A stretch of 32,449 nt of DNA, taken from Lingula anatina (lineage: Eukaryota; Brachiopoda; Lingulata; Lingulida; Lingulidae). The first letter of the stretch is position 1; each line of letters begins with the position of its first letter. A model generated the notes under the pieces. That model worked only from the letters and a program-made list of their open reading frames with translations, did no database searches and was not told the origin of the DNA. Positions 10,208 to 20,158 of this stretch are shown here, in pieces. The translations under genes were made by a program, and so were the position numbers. The DNA is taken from NCBI RefSeq assembly GCF_001039355.2, contig NW_019776041.1, positions 73,505 to 105,953 on the forward strand. Direction: 5' to 3'.

Positions 10208-12746
10208 TCAGTGCATTCTCTTCATTTTTCTTTCCATTTTCTTGGTTTTCTTCTCATCAGGCTCTTCGGGTGCTTCTGCAAATATCCATGGACCCAATAT
10301 GTTCACCCACAACATGTATAGGGCACGTCCAGGGGCCTGAAAAGGACACCATACAGTCATCCATAAATTCCAAGCATCTTATTCATACCAACATATGTTC
10401 TTTTCAAGTTTGTAATCAACAATAACGTATTATATATGTATATGATACGGCAAAGAACTTTACTTGAATAAAGAGAGTGATTAACACAATGTGTAATGTG
10501 CACAAACTGAAACCTTCAAGAAGAGACAGAAAAATATATAGCAGCTTTAAGTTAACCTTCAATGAGTAAAATCAGATGCAAGTTTTGCCTTTTCAAACTT
10601 TCACAAATATCTCGGTTACCATTTTCAATTTGATCTACAAAAAGTTCAGTCCCTGAGACACTGAATGTGCCACAAGTTGATTTTGAGATGTCACTTACCA
10701 GTAACCATAGCAACCAAAAATAATTAGATATTAAAGACAGGCTCTGTGTAATAGCAGTGAGAAGTATAAGGTCTTTAATATGTCTGAAAAAAAAAAAAAA
10801 GAAACAGATTTTAAATTCAAATTACAACAGGGCACGATATACTGGCTGAGGTGCCAGCAATGTTACAAATTAAAAGTAAAGAAAATGCTCGAAAAAAAAT
10901 TTTTGTTTTCACATATTTCTTCTACCTAAAGCATTTTTCATAACAAAACACAATGAAAAGATTGATAAAAAAAAACATTCATAATAAAAAAATTATTTAT
11001 TAGGTGGATATGTAATAACTCTTACTCGCACAAATTTGCTTGAGTCTATTTTCTCAGACCTGCAAAGCTATGACTATTACCCCATTTCCATAGATTTTAG
11101 ATCGATCTATCCCTGTGGGGAGTCTCACTAGATTACTGTCAGCTTAGCCGGCTTAAGCATCTGTCCCGCCTACTGAAAGCTGCTAGGGGGTAATTAACTA
11201 TGGTGCGCGCTCGGCTGACTGCAATTTAGCTTGAACCCCCAAGGAGTTAGGTCGATCTAAATCTTAATCCCTGGATTGATCTAAATCTCTGGGAACACCC
11301 TATGATGACATTGCTTCCTCCTCATTTATGCTAATTAAAAGTCTTTCACTCTTAGTTTACCTAATGGTTTACCTGAGCAACATGTACTCACTCTGCCATG
11401 CCTTGCTCCATGTTTAAATCTAAAGATGACTTCATCATACTGGACATAAACTGATAGCTGCCACCATACACTATTAATGTTAATATTGTTAACACCTGTG
11501 AAAGGTAAAAAAACAACTATTATAATTCTGTAAGCTGAAATATATAAATATATAATTATATATTAATATGAAGTGTATTACAATAAATCAAAACCTTGTA
11601 TCACAAATAAAAAAACACATTTTCTGAAGGTTGCACAATATATAGTCTTAAATTAAAACATTAGATAAGTTTGTATTTTTTTGCTTCTATGGTCATATCA
11701 AAATTTTCCTTGATACATTAATCAACCAAAGCAATAGTACTTCAACACATCAAACCTCTTTAAGAATTTATCTTTCAAAGATTTTTCTCAACAAAGACAC
11801 CATTTCTAAGAAAATACTCTCTTGCTTGAAACTTACCCAGTACATTGTTGTAAATGAGTCCCAGAACAATAAAAAGGTTAACAACATGTATACTGCCTGT
11901 AAAAAAGTTATTATAAATAGCATTTAAAATAAAGTTTGAAATAAAGTATGATATTAATTGTCACTTTTTCAATTCATTGCAAAAATGGCAATTGTTTCTG
12001 TTTTAAGCTTTTAAACAATAAGACCAATATTGCTGAATTACATGCACCTTTCTTAAAAGCTGGTTATTACAATTAATGCTGAGAGAGAGAGAGAGTGATA
12101 GAGAGAGATATTTAGTGTGAGTGTATTAAAAAGGGGAGAAAAGGTTATTTACTTACAGACACTCCTAATATAATATAGCCATAAAACTTGAGGGTTGCTT
12201 TATTCTCCTCATCAATTTGTTTTTGGCCCTTGGTGCCTTGCTTTCCTTTGGGCTGGAAAAATAAATGAATATAGGACTTGGCCATATGCTGCAACCAGAT
12301 ACACAAACTGAAATTATTCTTTGTCCAGAGGTAAGGGTTTGAGACATTGTTGCAACAAGAATAAGCATTTATTCTGAACATTGTGTTTAACTGTCGAGTA
12401 CTGTTGTGCTGGACTGTGGACAACATTGTATCCCGTTCCCGAATAATTTGCAGGGTTTTTCCGGGCATGAACACGTAGGCTTTTCCAGTTCACAAATTTC
12501 TTTTCTTAGTTTTTTTCAAAGAGAACAATTTTAGTGCTTATTTTCATTTACCTGCAGGTCTACTTAAGTTTTAATCGAAAATGCAAATGTAAATCGTCTG
12601 CTGTTGTCTCGATAGAGCCATCATTTTGGCAGAGAATTTGTACTGATACACCCCTCTTTCTTCGATTATTTTATAAAACCTTTTTAACAGATAGAGGAGA
12701 ACTACGTATGGTAAGTATGAGGTGGTCTTTATAAACTTACCGGCAT
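10208..12746 (-). CDS. TMEM208: Transmembrane protein 208 (TMEM208/SND3 family), complete
   Basis: Small multi-pass ER membrane protein; the family (yeast Snd3, human TMEM208) helps deliver proteins to the ER in the SND pathway. Coding exons in transcript order on the minus strand: 12746-12741, 12252-12157, 11896-11837, 11495-11392, 10783-10699, 10336-10208 (stop 10210-10208). All have GT-AG ends and joined phases give 159 residues, against about 173 in human. The N-terminus is MPPKGKQGTKGQKQI, matching the conserved MAPKGK start; DLNMEQGMAEH at 80-90 and APGRALYMLWVN at 118-129 are family blocks. Hydrophobic segments lie near 23-46, 53-70, 93-117 and 122-140. The tail is Lys/Arg-rich, ending KRMH. 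The first coding exon holds only two codons (ATG CCG before GTAAG), which is why a simple ORF scan misses the start. The ATG has A at -3. The gene is tail-to-tail with TOX. Confidence 0.95.
11080..11300 (+). mobile_element. Inverted-repeat element family A, copy 1 (in TMEM208 intron)
   Basis: About 221 bp with imperfect terminal inverted repeats: TTCCATAGATTTTAGATC at the left and, reverse-complemented, TTCCCAGAGATTTAGATC at the right. The core GGGGGTAATTAACTATGGTG and the word GGAGTTAGGTCGATCTA are shared with the copies at 18204 and 28915. No ORF. It is a non-autonomous MITE-like element within the intron between 10783 and 11392. Confidence 0.85.
12081..12110. repeat. (GA)n microsatellite
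   Basis: Interrupted GA tract in the TMEM208 intron between 11896 and 12157. On the transcribed minus strand it is a TC tract upstream of the 11896 acceptor. Confidence 0.85.
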
Positions 12747-12962
12747 GTTTGTGATAGAAATTAAAACCTGTGCGTAGCAGCTGCCACCGTACGACCACTT
12801 TCGCGTGTACACCAATGCAATCCCGCAGTAAATGGAGGCGCAAAAAGATTGCGTTTGTCGCAACAACCGCAATCACAGCAATTTGCTAGACTACTCTGGG
12901 AGAAGAAATCAACATCAACATCACCTTTGGTTTTGTTTGGATCAACTCGTGAATTTGTAGGT
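12747..12962 (-). promoter_or_regulatory. TMEM208 5' UTR and promoter region (inferred)
   Basis: Sequence just upstream of the TMEM208 start codon on the minus strand is richer in CG dinucleotides than its surroundings. No TATA box is obvious. Position alone supports this call. Confidence 0.4.
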
Positions 12963-13122
12963 CAGGCCCGTAGCCAGCAATTTCAAAAGGGGGGTTCTTT
13001 TTCTAAAAAAATGGACCTTTTACCATGAAACCTCGGTGTATGTAGATCAAAATTTTACCCAGAAAGGACCTTTTCCTGGCAAAAAGGGCGGTTCTTTCGA
13101 CCCTCACCCCACCCCACCCCTG
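12963..13122. mobile_element. Short transposon relic with CAGGCCCGTAGCCAG end
   Basis: The left end is CAGGCCCGTAGCCAG followed by a GGGGGGTTCTTT word; the right end is rich in CCCCACC and closes in CCCCTG, with GGCGGTTCTTT internally. The CAGG...CCTG termini and repeated GGTTCTTT/GGACCTTTT words are typical of small DNA-transposon derivatives in invertebrates. The right end abuts, two bases away, the inverted-repeat element at 13125. Boundaries are approximate. Confidence 0.5.
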
Positions 13123-13124
13123 TA

Positions 13125-13346
13125 GTTATCAGTTTGTCACATGTAGTGATTTGTGGACATAAACATACAACATGTTGTTTATCCCAGGAATGAACAGCTG
13201 TTATCCCTTAAATATTTATTATTCACACGCAGGCGATTTGAAGTAAAAAAGAATTGTCTTTACAACACCAGTTTTTATCTTCCTTTTCTGTTGTTTTTCA
13301 CGCTATGTTTATGTCCACAAATCACTACATGTGACAAACTGATAAC
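13125..13346. mobile_element. 222-bp MITE with perfect 43-bp terminal inverted repeats
   Basis: The left arm 13125-13167 and right arm 13304-13346 are exact reverse complements over all 43 bases by eye (starting GTTATCAGTTTGTCACATGT and ending ACATGTGACAAACTGATAAC). The 136-bp centre has no coding capacity beyond a chance ORF. No clear target duplication is visible. Perfect arms imply recent origin or ongoing homogenisation. Confidence 0.85.
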
Positions 13347-15175
13347 AATGATTCTTTTTAAAAGCATTGATCTCGATGAGATTATATCAACAAGTCTAAG
13401 CATTAAATGAAAAGCATATACATTTTACTAGTGTCATAATCTACATGAAAATTACGTTAAATACAACTAATCTACTAACAAAAGCAATGTTGCCACCTTA
13501 AAAATTCTTTTTGCAGAGGGAATAAACAATAAAAATTGTTATTATATTATTGGCATAGAATTCTATGTTATATTTGGGGATTTGCCATGTGATAAAACTA
13601 AATATATTGACATCCTGGTGTCATTAAAACATAATATCAACCTCTATGATGCCTTCAAACATCTTCACCCCATTCTTACATCATGACACAATCAGCCATG
13701 TATGGCCTTTACCCCCTTCTTTCATTAAGATTGAACAAGTCGTAGACATGTTGTGAGTGTAAATTTACCGTTTTCTTATTGCTTTCTGGGGGATAATGTC
13801 AGCATGCACAATACATGTGATATGTATTATATTGTGTATGAAATCATCATACCAATAATTTCAACAAATTCATCTCCCAAAGTTACCAACAGACTTATTA
13901 AAACCAGGAAGAATTAAACCTCTGTTTAAAAATACTTTAGAAAAAAAAGCCTATGCACAACATTTTACATAAACATTACCTGACTGTGCTCACGTCTGCT
14001 AGATATATACAAAAAGTCTAGTTGCCAAGATTTCAAAAACAAAACTTATTGCCTTACCAATCAAAATGCAATGTAATCACTCAGTTAATTCAAACTATTA
14101 GATGGCTATATCCAAGAAAGTGTTTTTTGATATTCATGAAAATATATCTGAAAATCTAAAGCCTAAGTGGGGGGAGGGAGAGGTTATGGCATAAAAAAAA
14201 AAACCTCAGTGAATTGGTCAAAATAATAATTATGAAAATATTAAATACTGGTATAAATGACATATCTAAAATCATTGAATAATTATCATACATTCAGTTC
14301 AAAAATTACACACTACATCAGTATATAATACTTCTCTTTGTACAATTGATATATAATATTAATGAATAACTAGCTATAAACTCACCCCCATGAGCTCATT
14401 ACATACCACTACTATATTTATAAATAACACATATTCAAGCAAAACAGGGCAAGTGTAAAGCACAGTTTTAGCCCAATCTCTCTCTTTACATATATATATA
14501 TAATGAGTATATAAACATGCAAATCAAATTACTCTTTAGCAATAACATCGAAGCAAATACATGCACATATCAATTTTACCAATGAAAAAACATATTATTT
14601 TGTTCCCAATACCCGAAAAATATTATTCTGATGTTTCAGGAAGCAAATGTTCATGACAGAAAGTACTTTGATCAGTCACCAAAACTGACACATTTTGATA
14701 ACCAAAATACAGAGATTAGGGACTTAGCTTGAAATGTGCGAGTGATACGTAGTCAAATTTGTTAACTGGATATTGTTATGGAGTGTGTTCACCAACATAC
14801 TATCAAAATTTCATGGTAATAATGCAACACTCATTTGCACTTACAAGTGATTCAAAATCTTGTGAAATAACATCAATGGTTTAAAATACCCCAAGATAAA
14901 ACAAATAACTGAACATGATAAACTAGATCCATGTAAATATTTATGACACTGTCCACCAGAAAGTTGGATTTTGACCAATTTTTGTATAAAAACAAGTGTT
15001 AATAGAATTTCTTAAAGCAAAATATAAAATATGCAATGAGAATAATCAAATCTAATATTCTGTAAAAGTGTAATGTAAATCGCATATACCATTTTTATAT
15101 ATATAAAAAAAAAACATCATGTAATTTTGGCTTCACTATCTTCACCTAGAAAATTTCAGTTGTCTATCTGCTCCA
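13347..15175. other. AT-rich gene-free stretch; probable zinc-finger gene 3' UTR
   Basis: No supportable coding sequence on either strand. The right part lies immediately downstream of the zinc-finger stop codon on the minus strand and is likely its 3' UTR. I see no clearly placed minus-strand AATAAA apart from one inside the 13125-13346 element; a TATAAA variant near 15095 is weak. Short AT tracts occur near 14490 and 15097. Confidence 0.45.
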
Positions 15176-17827
15176 CTAAACATGTCCAGATTCACCACCA
15201 GGGGGCAGGCAGTATGTATAACCATTGTTTGACCAGATCTCCTGTGGAGGGTGGGGCATCCCCTCAGACTGTGTGTTTAGGATATTATGGACCCCAGGGG
15301 GAGGGATATATTGGGGAGGTGGGCTGGATTCTGTAATGGGCGGACCATCCCCATCAATACCAGTCAGACTGACAGGCACTGTGGCGTGGAGATGGGCAAG
15401 ATTGACAGCTGTCTGCAGAGTTGCTTGCAACTGTTGGACTGAGCTGAGATGTGATGGCAAAGGGGGGGCAAGACTAACTGAAGGCATCTGCAAGGGTGGG
15501 GTCCGAGGATGACCACTGGAGTTGGCTTGACCAATGGTGGTGTAAGAACTGGACATGTTCTCATTTGTCATACTCTGCATATTGTGAATGTTTTCCGACA
15601 CTGGGCACACTTGGTCATAATAAATGTTTGCATAGGCAACATGACTAGATGAAGTACTTTGCACCTCAGGGCTGTCTGTGCTTTCAAGGCCCTGTATATA
15701 AGGGTCTTTCTTGTGAACAAACAAGTGTCTGCGTAATATTGAGGTGTCACTAAAGCGCTTGTTACAAAAATGGCAAACGTATGGTTTTTCACCCGTGTGG
15801 ATACGCTTGTGACGCAACATGGCCTGCTTTTGAGTGAAACGTTTTCCGCACTCTGAACACGCATGGGGACGCACTGTGGAGTGAATAGTCATGTGCATTC
15901 GTAACGCACTCTCAGATTTCACCTTAGTTCCACACACTTCGCATGAGAACTTTAACTCCGTTGTCATGTGGACCATCTGTATGTGTTTTTTCTTTGACGA
16001 CTTGTATGTGAAACTCTTGAAGCACTGGGGACAGTGGAAGCGTTTTTCACCCCTGTGTGTAAGCTTGTGTTCTTCCAACGAATGCTTATGGTGGTACGCA
16101 CGCCCACACTCTTCACACTGATGTCTCTTCATGTTCAGATTTCGGTGGATTTTATCCTTGTGAAAAGACAAAGCAGTTTTTGAAAAGAAGTCTTTGTCGC
16201 ACTGGTCACAGGGAAACCTCTCAGGTATAAAATTAGGATCGTGTCTCTCCATATGCTTTTTCAAGCCAATTTCAGATCCGTATGACTTTCCGCAAGTTTC
16301 ACACAGATGGACTTTCCCGCTGTGTTTTCTCTGGACATGCTCTGTAAGATCATGTGCAACACCAAATGTTTGAGAGCAATGGGGGCAATAGATGCTTTTA
16401 GGGAGGTGTTTCCTCTTAACGTGAATGATCACATTTCTCTGATAGTCTGTTTTAAAATTACATGTTTTGCATTGAAAAGTTCCATTCTTGATGATGTAAT
16501 GCGACTTCATAAATTCATCATCATCAATTCTTTTCTTTTGATCCATCTTTGAAATAACAGAGGAAGCACTTTTCCTTACTTTAAAGTCTTTATCTTTCTT
16601 GTCATCTTCTTCAATGTTAATTTCATCCTCATCATCTTCCTCATCCTCGCTTTTAACAGCCCCTGCATGTATCCTCTCAAAATGGGTAGAAAGCGACTGG
16701 CTGGTCATGAACTTCTTATAGCAAACTGTGCAGGTGAACTTACTTTTCTTTCTGTCTGGCTTGCACCTGTGAACACGCAGGTATTCCTCTCTCTTATACG
16801 CTTTTCCACATTTGTTACAAGGATAGAGGACAGCTGAGTGCTTTGGAAGATGTTTTTGGAGCATGAATTTATCAAATGCATTTTTACTACACAGGGGGCA
16901 CTTCCACTTTTTGGTGACATGAACATCAATTAAATGAGCCACATACTGCCGGAGTTCTAGAGATACATGCTCACATATGTTACATTTGAAGGTCTTTTCA
17001 AGAGCAAGAGACTCATCATTTTGGGGTGGGTTGTTTGCTGTTTGGTCGCTTTCTGGTGAGGTTTCAGTCTTTATAGTTACACCGTTTCCCTCATGAGAAT
17101 CTCCTCTCATTCCATGCTCCTCTACCACTTCTATTCTCTCCGTCTTTCTTGGACGACCCCTCTTTCTTCGTTGCAGCAATTTCTGTGGATGCACTGCTTT
17201 TCTGTGCTGTGCAGATCTGGGCACACTTTTCACAGAGGCAGGTTGGGTAGATGAATCTTCTCTCAAGGCTTCATTTACCTCAGGATCAGGAATCTTCTCC
17301 GCATCTGCACCCTCTTCATCCCTGGTATATTCATGGGCTGCTGAGCAGGAGGTATTCACTGTTTCACTGCTTTTGTTGTTCTCTTCATCTGCCTGACTAC
17401 AGGAATCAGGCAAAACCTCATGGTCTGTATCTTCATCTACATTTAGATCTCCTTCTTCATCATCATCATCTCGATCTGATTTATAACGCCTATCATCTTC
17501 CTTAGCAGTTGAACCATTATTTGTTTCATTGCCATCTGAAAAGGGGTCACTGGTGTGCATCTCTTCCAGCTCTACACATTCGGTTTTCACCGTTTTCTGG
17601 TATGCATCTTCTAGTGAATCATGCAGCGTTTTAATTGCATCCCATGTGCCATGAACTGACCACGTCCATTCTTTTGCGTCCACATTAGGGTCACCCTTAG
17701 CTTTGGTGACCCTTTCACGTTGCAGTCCAAATTCGGACTCGGCTTTAGTGATCAACGCATCAGCATAGCTCACCTTTTTTAAAACAGATGGCTCCAGTTC
17801 TGCGGTCACTATCCTGTAAATGGTCAT
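15176..17827 (-). CDS. C2H2 zinc-finger protein with AT-hook, single uninterrupted ORF
   Basis: Probable nuclear DNA-binding transcriptional regulator of 883 residues; I do not recognise an orthologue. Residues 1-80 form a compact-looking N-terminal region with EWTWSVHGTWDAIKTLHDSL at about 53-72. Residues 110-195 are acidic and Ser-rich. An AT-hook-like KRGRPRK lies at 222-228. Thirteen zinc-finger units span about 282-705. Finger 3 (about 337-355) ends H-x-C instead of H-x3-H, so it is a C2HC or degenerate finger. A second acidic linker (394-411) separates fingers 4 and 5, giving clusters of 4 and 9. A TGEKP linker joins fingers 12 and 13. The C-terminus from 710 is Ser/Pro/Gln-rich. The start codon (17827-17825) has AAAA before it and is the first Met of the frame. 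The gene has no introns in its coding region, unlike its neighbours. It is in tandem with TMEM208 and UBE2V on the same strand. Confidence 0.93.
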   Translation of the reverse strand: MTIYRIVTAELEPSVLKKVSYADALITKAESEFGLQRERVTKAKGDPNVDAKEWTWSVHGTWDAIKTLHDSLEDAYQKTVKTECVELEEMHTSDPFSDGNETNNGSTAKEDDRRYKSDRDDDDEEGDLNVDEDTDHEVLPDSCSQADEENNKSSETVNTSCSAAHEYTRDEEGADAEKIPDPEVNEALREDSSTQPASVKSVPRSAQHRKAVHPQKLLQRRKRGRPRKTERIEVVEEHGMRGDSHEGNGVTIKTETSPESDQTANNPPQNDESLALEKTFKCNICEHVSLELRQYVAHLIDVHVTKKWKCPLCSKNAFDKFMLQKHLPKHSAVLYPCNKCGKAYKREEYLRVHRCKPDRKKSKFTCTVCYKKFMTSQSLSTHFERIHAGAVKSEDEEDDEDEINIEEDDKKDKDFKVRKSASSVISKMDQKKRIDDDEFMKSHYIIKNGTFQCKTCNFKTDYQRNVIIHVKRKHLPKSIYCPHCSQTFGVAHDLTEHVQRKHSGKVHLCETCGKSYGSEIGLKKHMERHDPNFIPERFPCDQCDKDFFSKTALSFHKDKIHRNLNMKRHQCEECGRAYHHKHSLEEHKLTHRGEKRFHCPQCFKSFTYKSSKKKHIQMVHMTTELKFSCEVCGTKVKSESALRMHMTIHSTVRPHACSECGKRFTQKQAMLRHKRIHTGEKPYVCHFCNKRFSDTSILRRHLFVHKKDPYIQGLESTDSPEVQSTSSSHVAYANIYYDQVCPVSENIHNMQSMTNENMSSSYTTIGQANSSGHPRTPPLQMPSVSLAPPLPSHLSSVQQLQATLQTAVNLAHLHATVPVSLTGIDGDGPPITESSPPPQYIPPPGVHNILNTQSEGMPHPPQEIWSNNGYTYCLPPGGESGHV

Positions 17828-18050
17828 TTTTATAGTTCAAGTGCTTACGGTGCGTTAAAATTGCGCAGTGATGTGGTTTCATTCATTTTTCAGCACAACT
17901 TATTGTCAAAGAGCTTAAAAGCCTGGCACCGTTTTCAGTCTCCTTTTGGAAAGAGTAACATGTGCAAGATGAGCCATAGTGTACACTTACGTCACAACTG
18001 ATGTATTGGAGGTTGCATGCTTTTAGGACATGGATTTAAATTACACAGAA
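17828..18050 (-). promoter_or_regulatory. Zinc-finger gene promoter region with CRE-like site
   Basis: The sequence directly upstream of the start codon contains TTACGTCA at 17987-17994 (TGACGTAA on the gene strand), a CRE/bZIP-type site, about 165 bp from the ATG. Promoter assignment is by position; no TATA box or initiator was identified. Confidence 0.45.
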
Positions 18051-18203
18051 TTTTCCGTATTCATAATATATATGTAGCAAGTAATTACCATGACAAGAAG
18101 TTGTTTATATTTTTTGATGTATTACCAACAGACAAGACAAATTTACATTTTAATCAGCAATGGTCTTTATATTTGGATACAGCACATCCAGTTTAATCTT
18201 AAG

Positions 18204-18416
18204 CTCTGTTCTCACAACTTTTAGATCGATCTATCACCGCGGGGAGTCTCACTAGTTTACTGTCAGATAATCCGCCTTAAGTGTCCGTCCCCGCCTACTA
18301 CAAGCTATAAGGGGTAATTAACTTTCGTGTCCGCCCGGCTGACAGCTATTTAGCGTGAACCCCCAGGGAGTTAGGTCGATCCAATGTAGGTCGATCTAAT
18401 CTATGAGAATGGGGTG
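18204..18416 (+). mobile_element. Inverted-repeat element family A, copy 2
   Basis: Same family as copies at 11080 and 28915: it shares TTTTAGATCGATCTATC at the left, GGGGAGTCTCACTAG, AAGGGGTAATTAACT and GGGAGTTAGGTCGATC. Left and right ends are inverted (TTTTAGATCGATCTA against ATTAGATCGACCTA reverse-complemented). It is the most diverged of the three by eye. It lies between the zinc-finger gene and UBE2V. Confidence 0.8.
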
Positions 18417-20158
18417 TAAGCTTTATATATTTACATTATGTACCTGTATTTAGTATCAACCAAAATTTCTTCTTAGAAGCTACTAGGTTCATTTGATTCA
18501 CTTAAAACATGAACATTTTCAATTTTTTTTTTTCAAATGCTGTTCAAATTTAATCAGCGTTCCCGTCACTGGTATGCAATGTTTTTCTTTTACATACACA
18601 AAAAGTGAGACACTAACAAATTAAGAAAGCTATAGGAGGCAAATCACTGGTGCAAAATACTCCAAACCAACATGGATTTACTTTTCTTTATTCTTTCCTA
18701 AATGAAAAATGAACCAGATACTTTCAAACGGGTTTTCTAGAGTAATTTTACAATTTCATTCAGTTTTACTAATTTCAGTGCCATCTCTGCGAGTACCTAT
18801 CACTTTCTTCTTATTAAATTTGTATTACAAACATAGTGGGCTTGGCACATTTAAGTTTTACTGTCCTAACCAATCACAATATCACTTTAGAAAATATTCC
18901 AGGGCCTTTAACAAGATGCAATGACCACTTTACATAAAAGACAGAATACTTGAATTTTACGCTCAAGACTTCCATGTATGAATCAACTCTACTTGAAAAT
19001 CTGAAAATAGTGGACTTACAGAAGTGAACCTGTAAATGTAACAGATTTCTTCTCTTTTCCTTGTTTGGCAAATTTTATTAGATGAGACTTTTCACATTTG
19101 CACAATTGTATGGCGAGTTCTAAAACAGATACAACTTATAATCAACAACTTTATATTCTGTGTGTACTGTCTCATCATATCACCTATTTGCAATTTTTAT
19201 TCTTTTTCTCAAAGTTTTACAATCACTTAACTGGATTAAAGGTGGAGCACTTTTCACAAAGCCGGGAGATATGCTGCTGTCCTCCCTAAAAGTAACAAAT
19301 TGTCCTTTTCCAGCCCACCATCATAACAGAAGAGCGATAATACAAGAGAAAAATAAAAAAAAAAATCCTTCTTGGATCCAATAACAGTCCATCAAGAAGC
19401 ATATCATGCACTAGTTGCACATGAAACTGTGCTGCATCGATTTGAGTAATCACAAGCTAAGATACTCAATAGTTCGTCTTTCAGATTTATTACTCTGTAA
19501 GACCAATGTTTCTGTCTAAATTGAAGTTAAGAGGATAAAAATCATGTTGGAAGAAAGGGGGTTTGGGTGGTGGGTGTGTGGGGTAACAGAACAAAAATCT
19601 GAATTTGATATATTTCTTTAATATATGTATGTGTGTATGTATCAGTTCTTTCTCATTATGTGAGTGTCACAGTTTGAACATGCCCTTAAATTCTGTGAGT
19701 AAAAATCAACTTTGGACAACTTGAAGCTCACAGTTGTAAGCAAATCATTTGCTGTATATATAAAAAAAATTGACATCTTCATTACCAGTATCATAATTGT
19801 AATGAACGGCTCAATAATATGCCACGTGAAACACTAACATGTATTCAATGCATGTCAATGTCTGCAGATGTATATGCAAGTGTGCACATGCATGTATGTA
19901 TATTTCCATATACATAGGCTCACACTAGCATAATTCTTTTCAGCATCATGATGCTTTACAGTCCTTATCAAACATTTGAGGCGAAGCATTGACAAAATTG
20001 TGACATATACCAACACAGTCTCCTTTTCTTTGGTTACGTCAAATCATTTTAGTCAATGACAAAAAAAAAAAAAAAAAAAAACTTCTTAGCATAAGCCCCT
20101 AGGTATGTATAGGCTATGTGTTTCAGGACATCAATGGTGGGCTTTTCTTGTAATATCT
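18417..20158 (-). other. UBE2V 3' UTR and intergenic stretch
   Basis: No supportable gene. The part nearest 20158 is downstream of the UBE2V stop codon. Minus-strand AATAAA hexamers occur near 19485-19490, 19196-19201, 19074-19079 and 18692-18697, so the 3' end cannot be fixed. A 20-A run lies near 20060-20080. Confidence 0.45.

Noticed and set aside
12571-12876. 101-residue minus-strand ORF over the TMEM208 start
   Set aside because: It overlaps the two-codon first exon in another frame and has no recognisable domain or splice support.
15225-17505. Plus-strand ORFs and alternate minus frames within the zinc-finger gene
   Set aside because: They overlap an 883-residue ORF with thirteen regular zinc-finger units and show no domains of their own.
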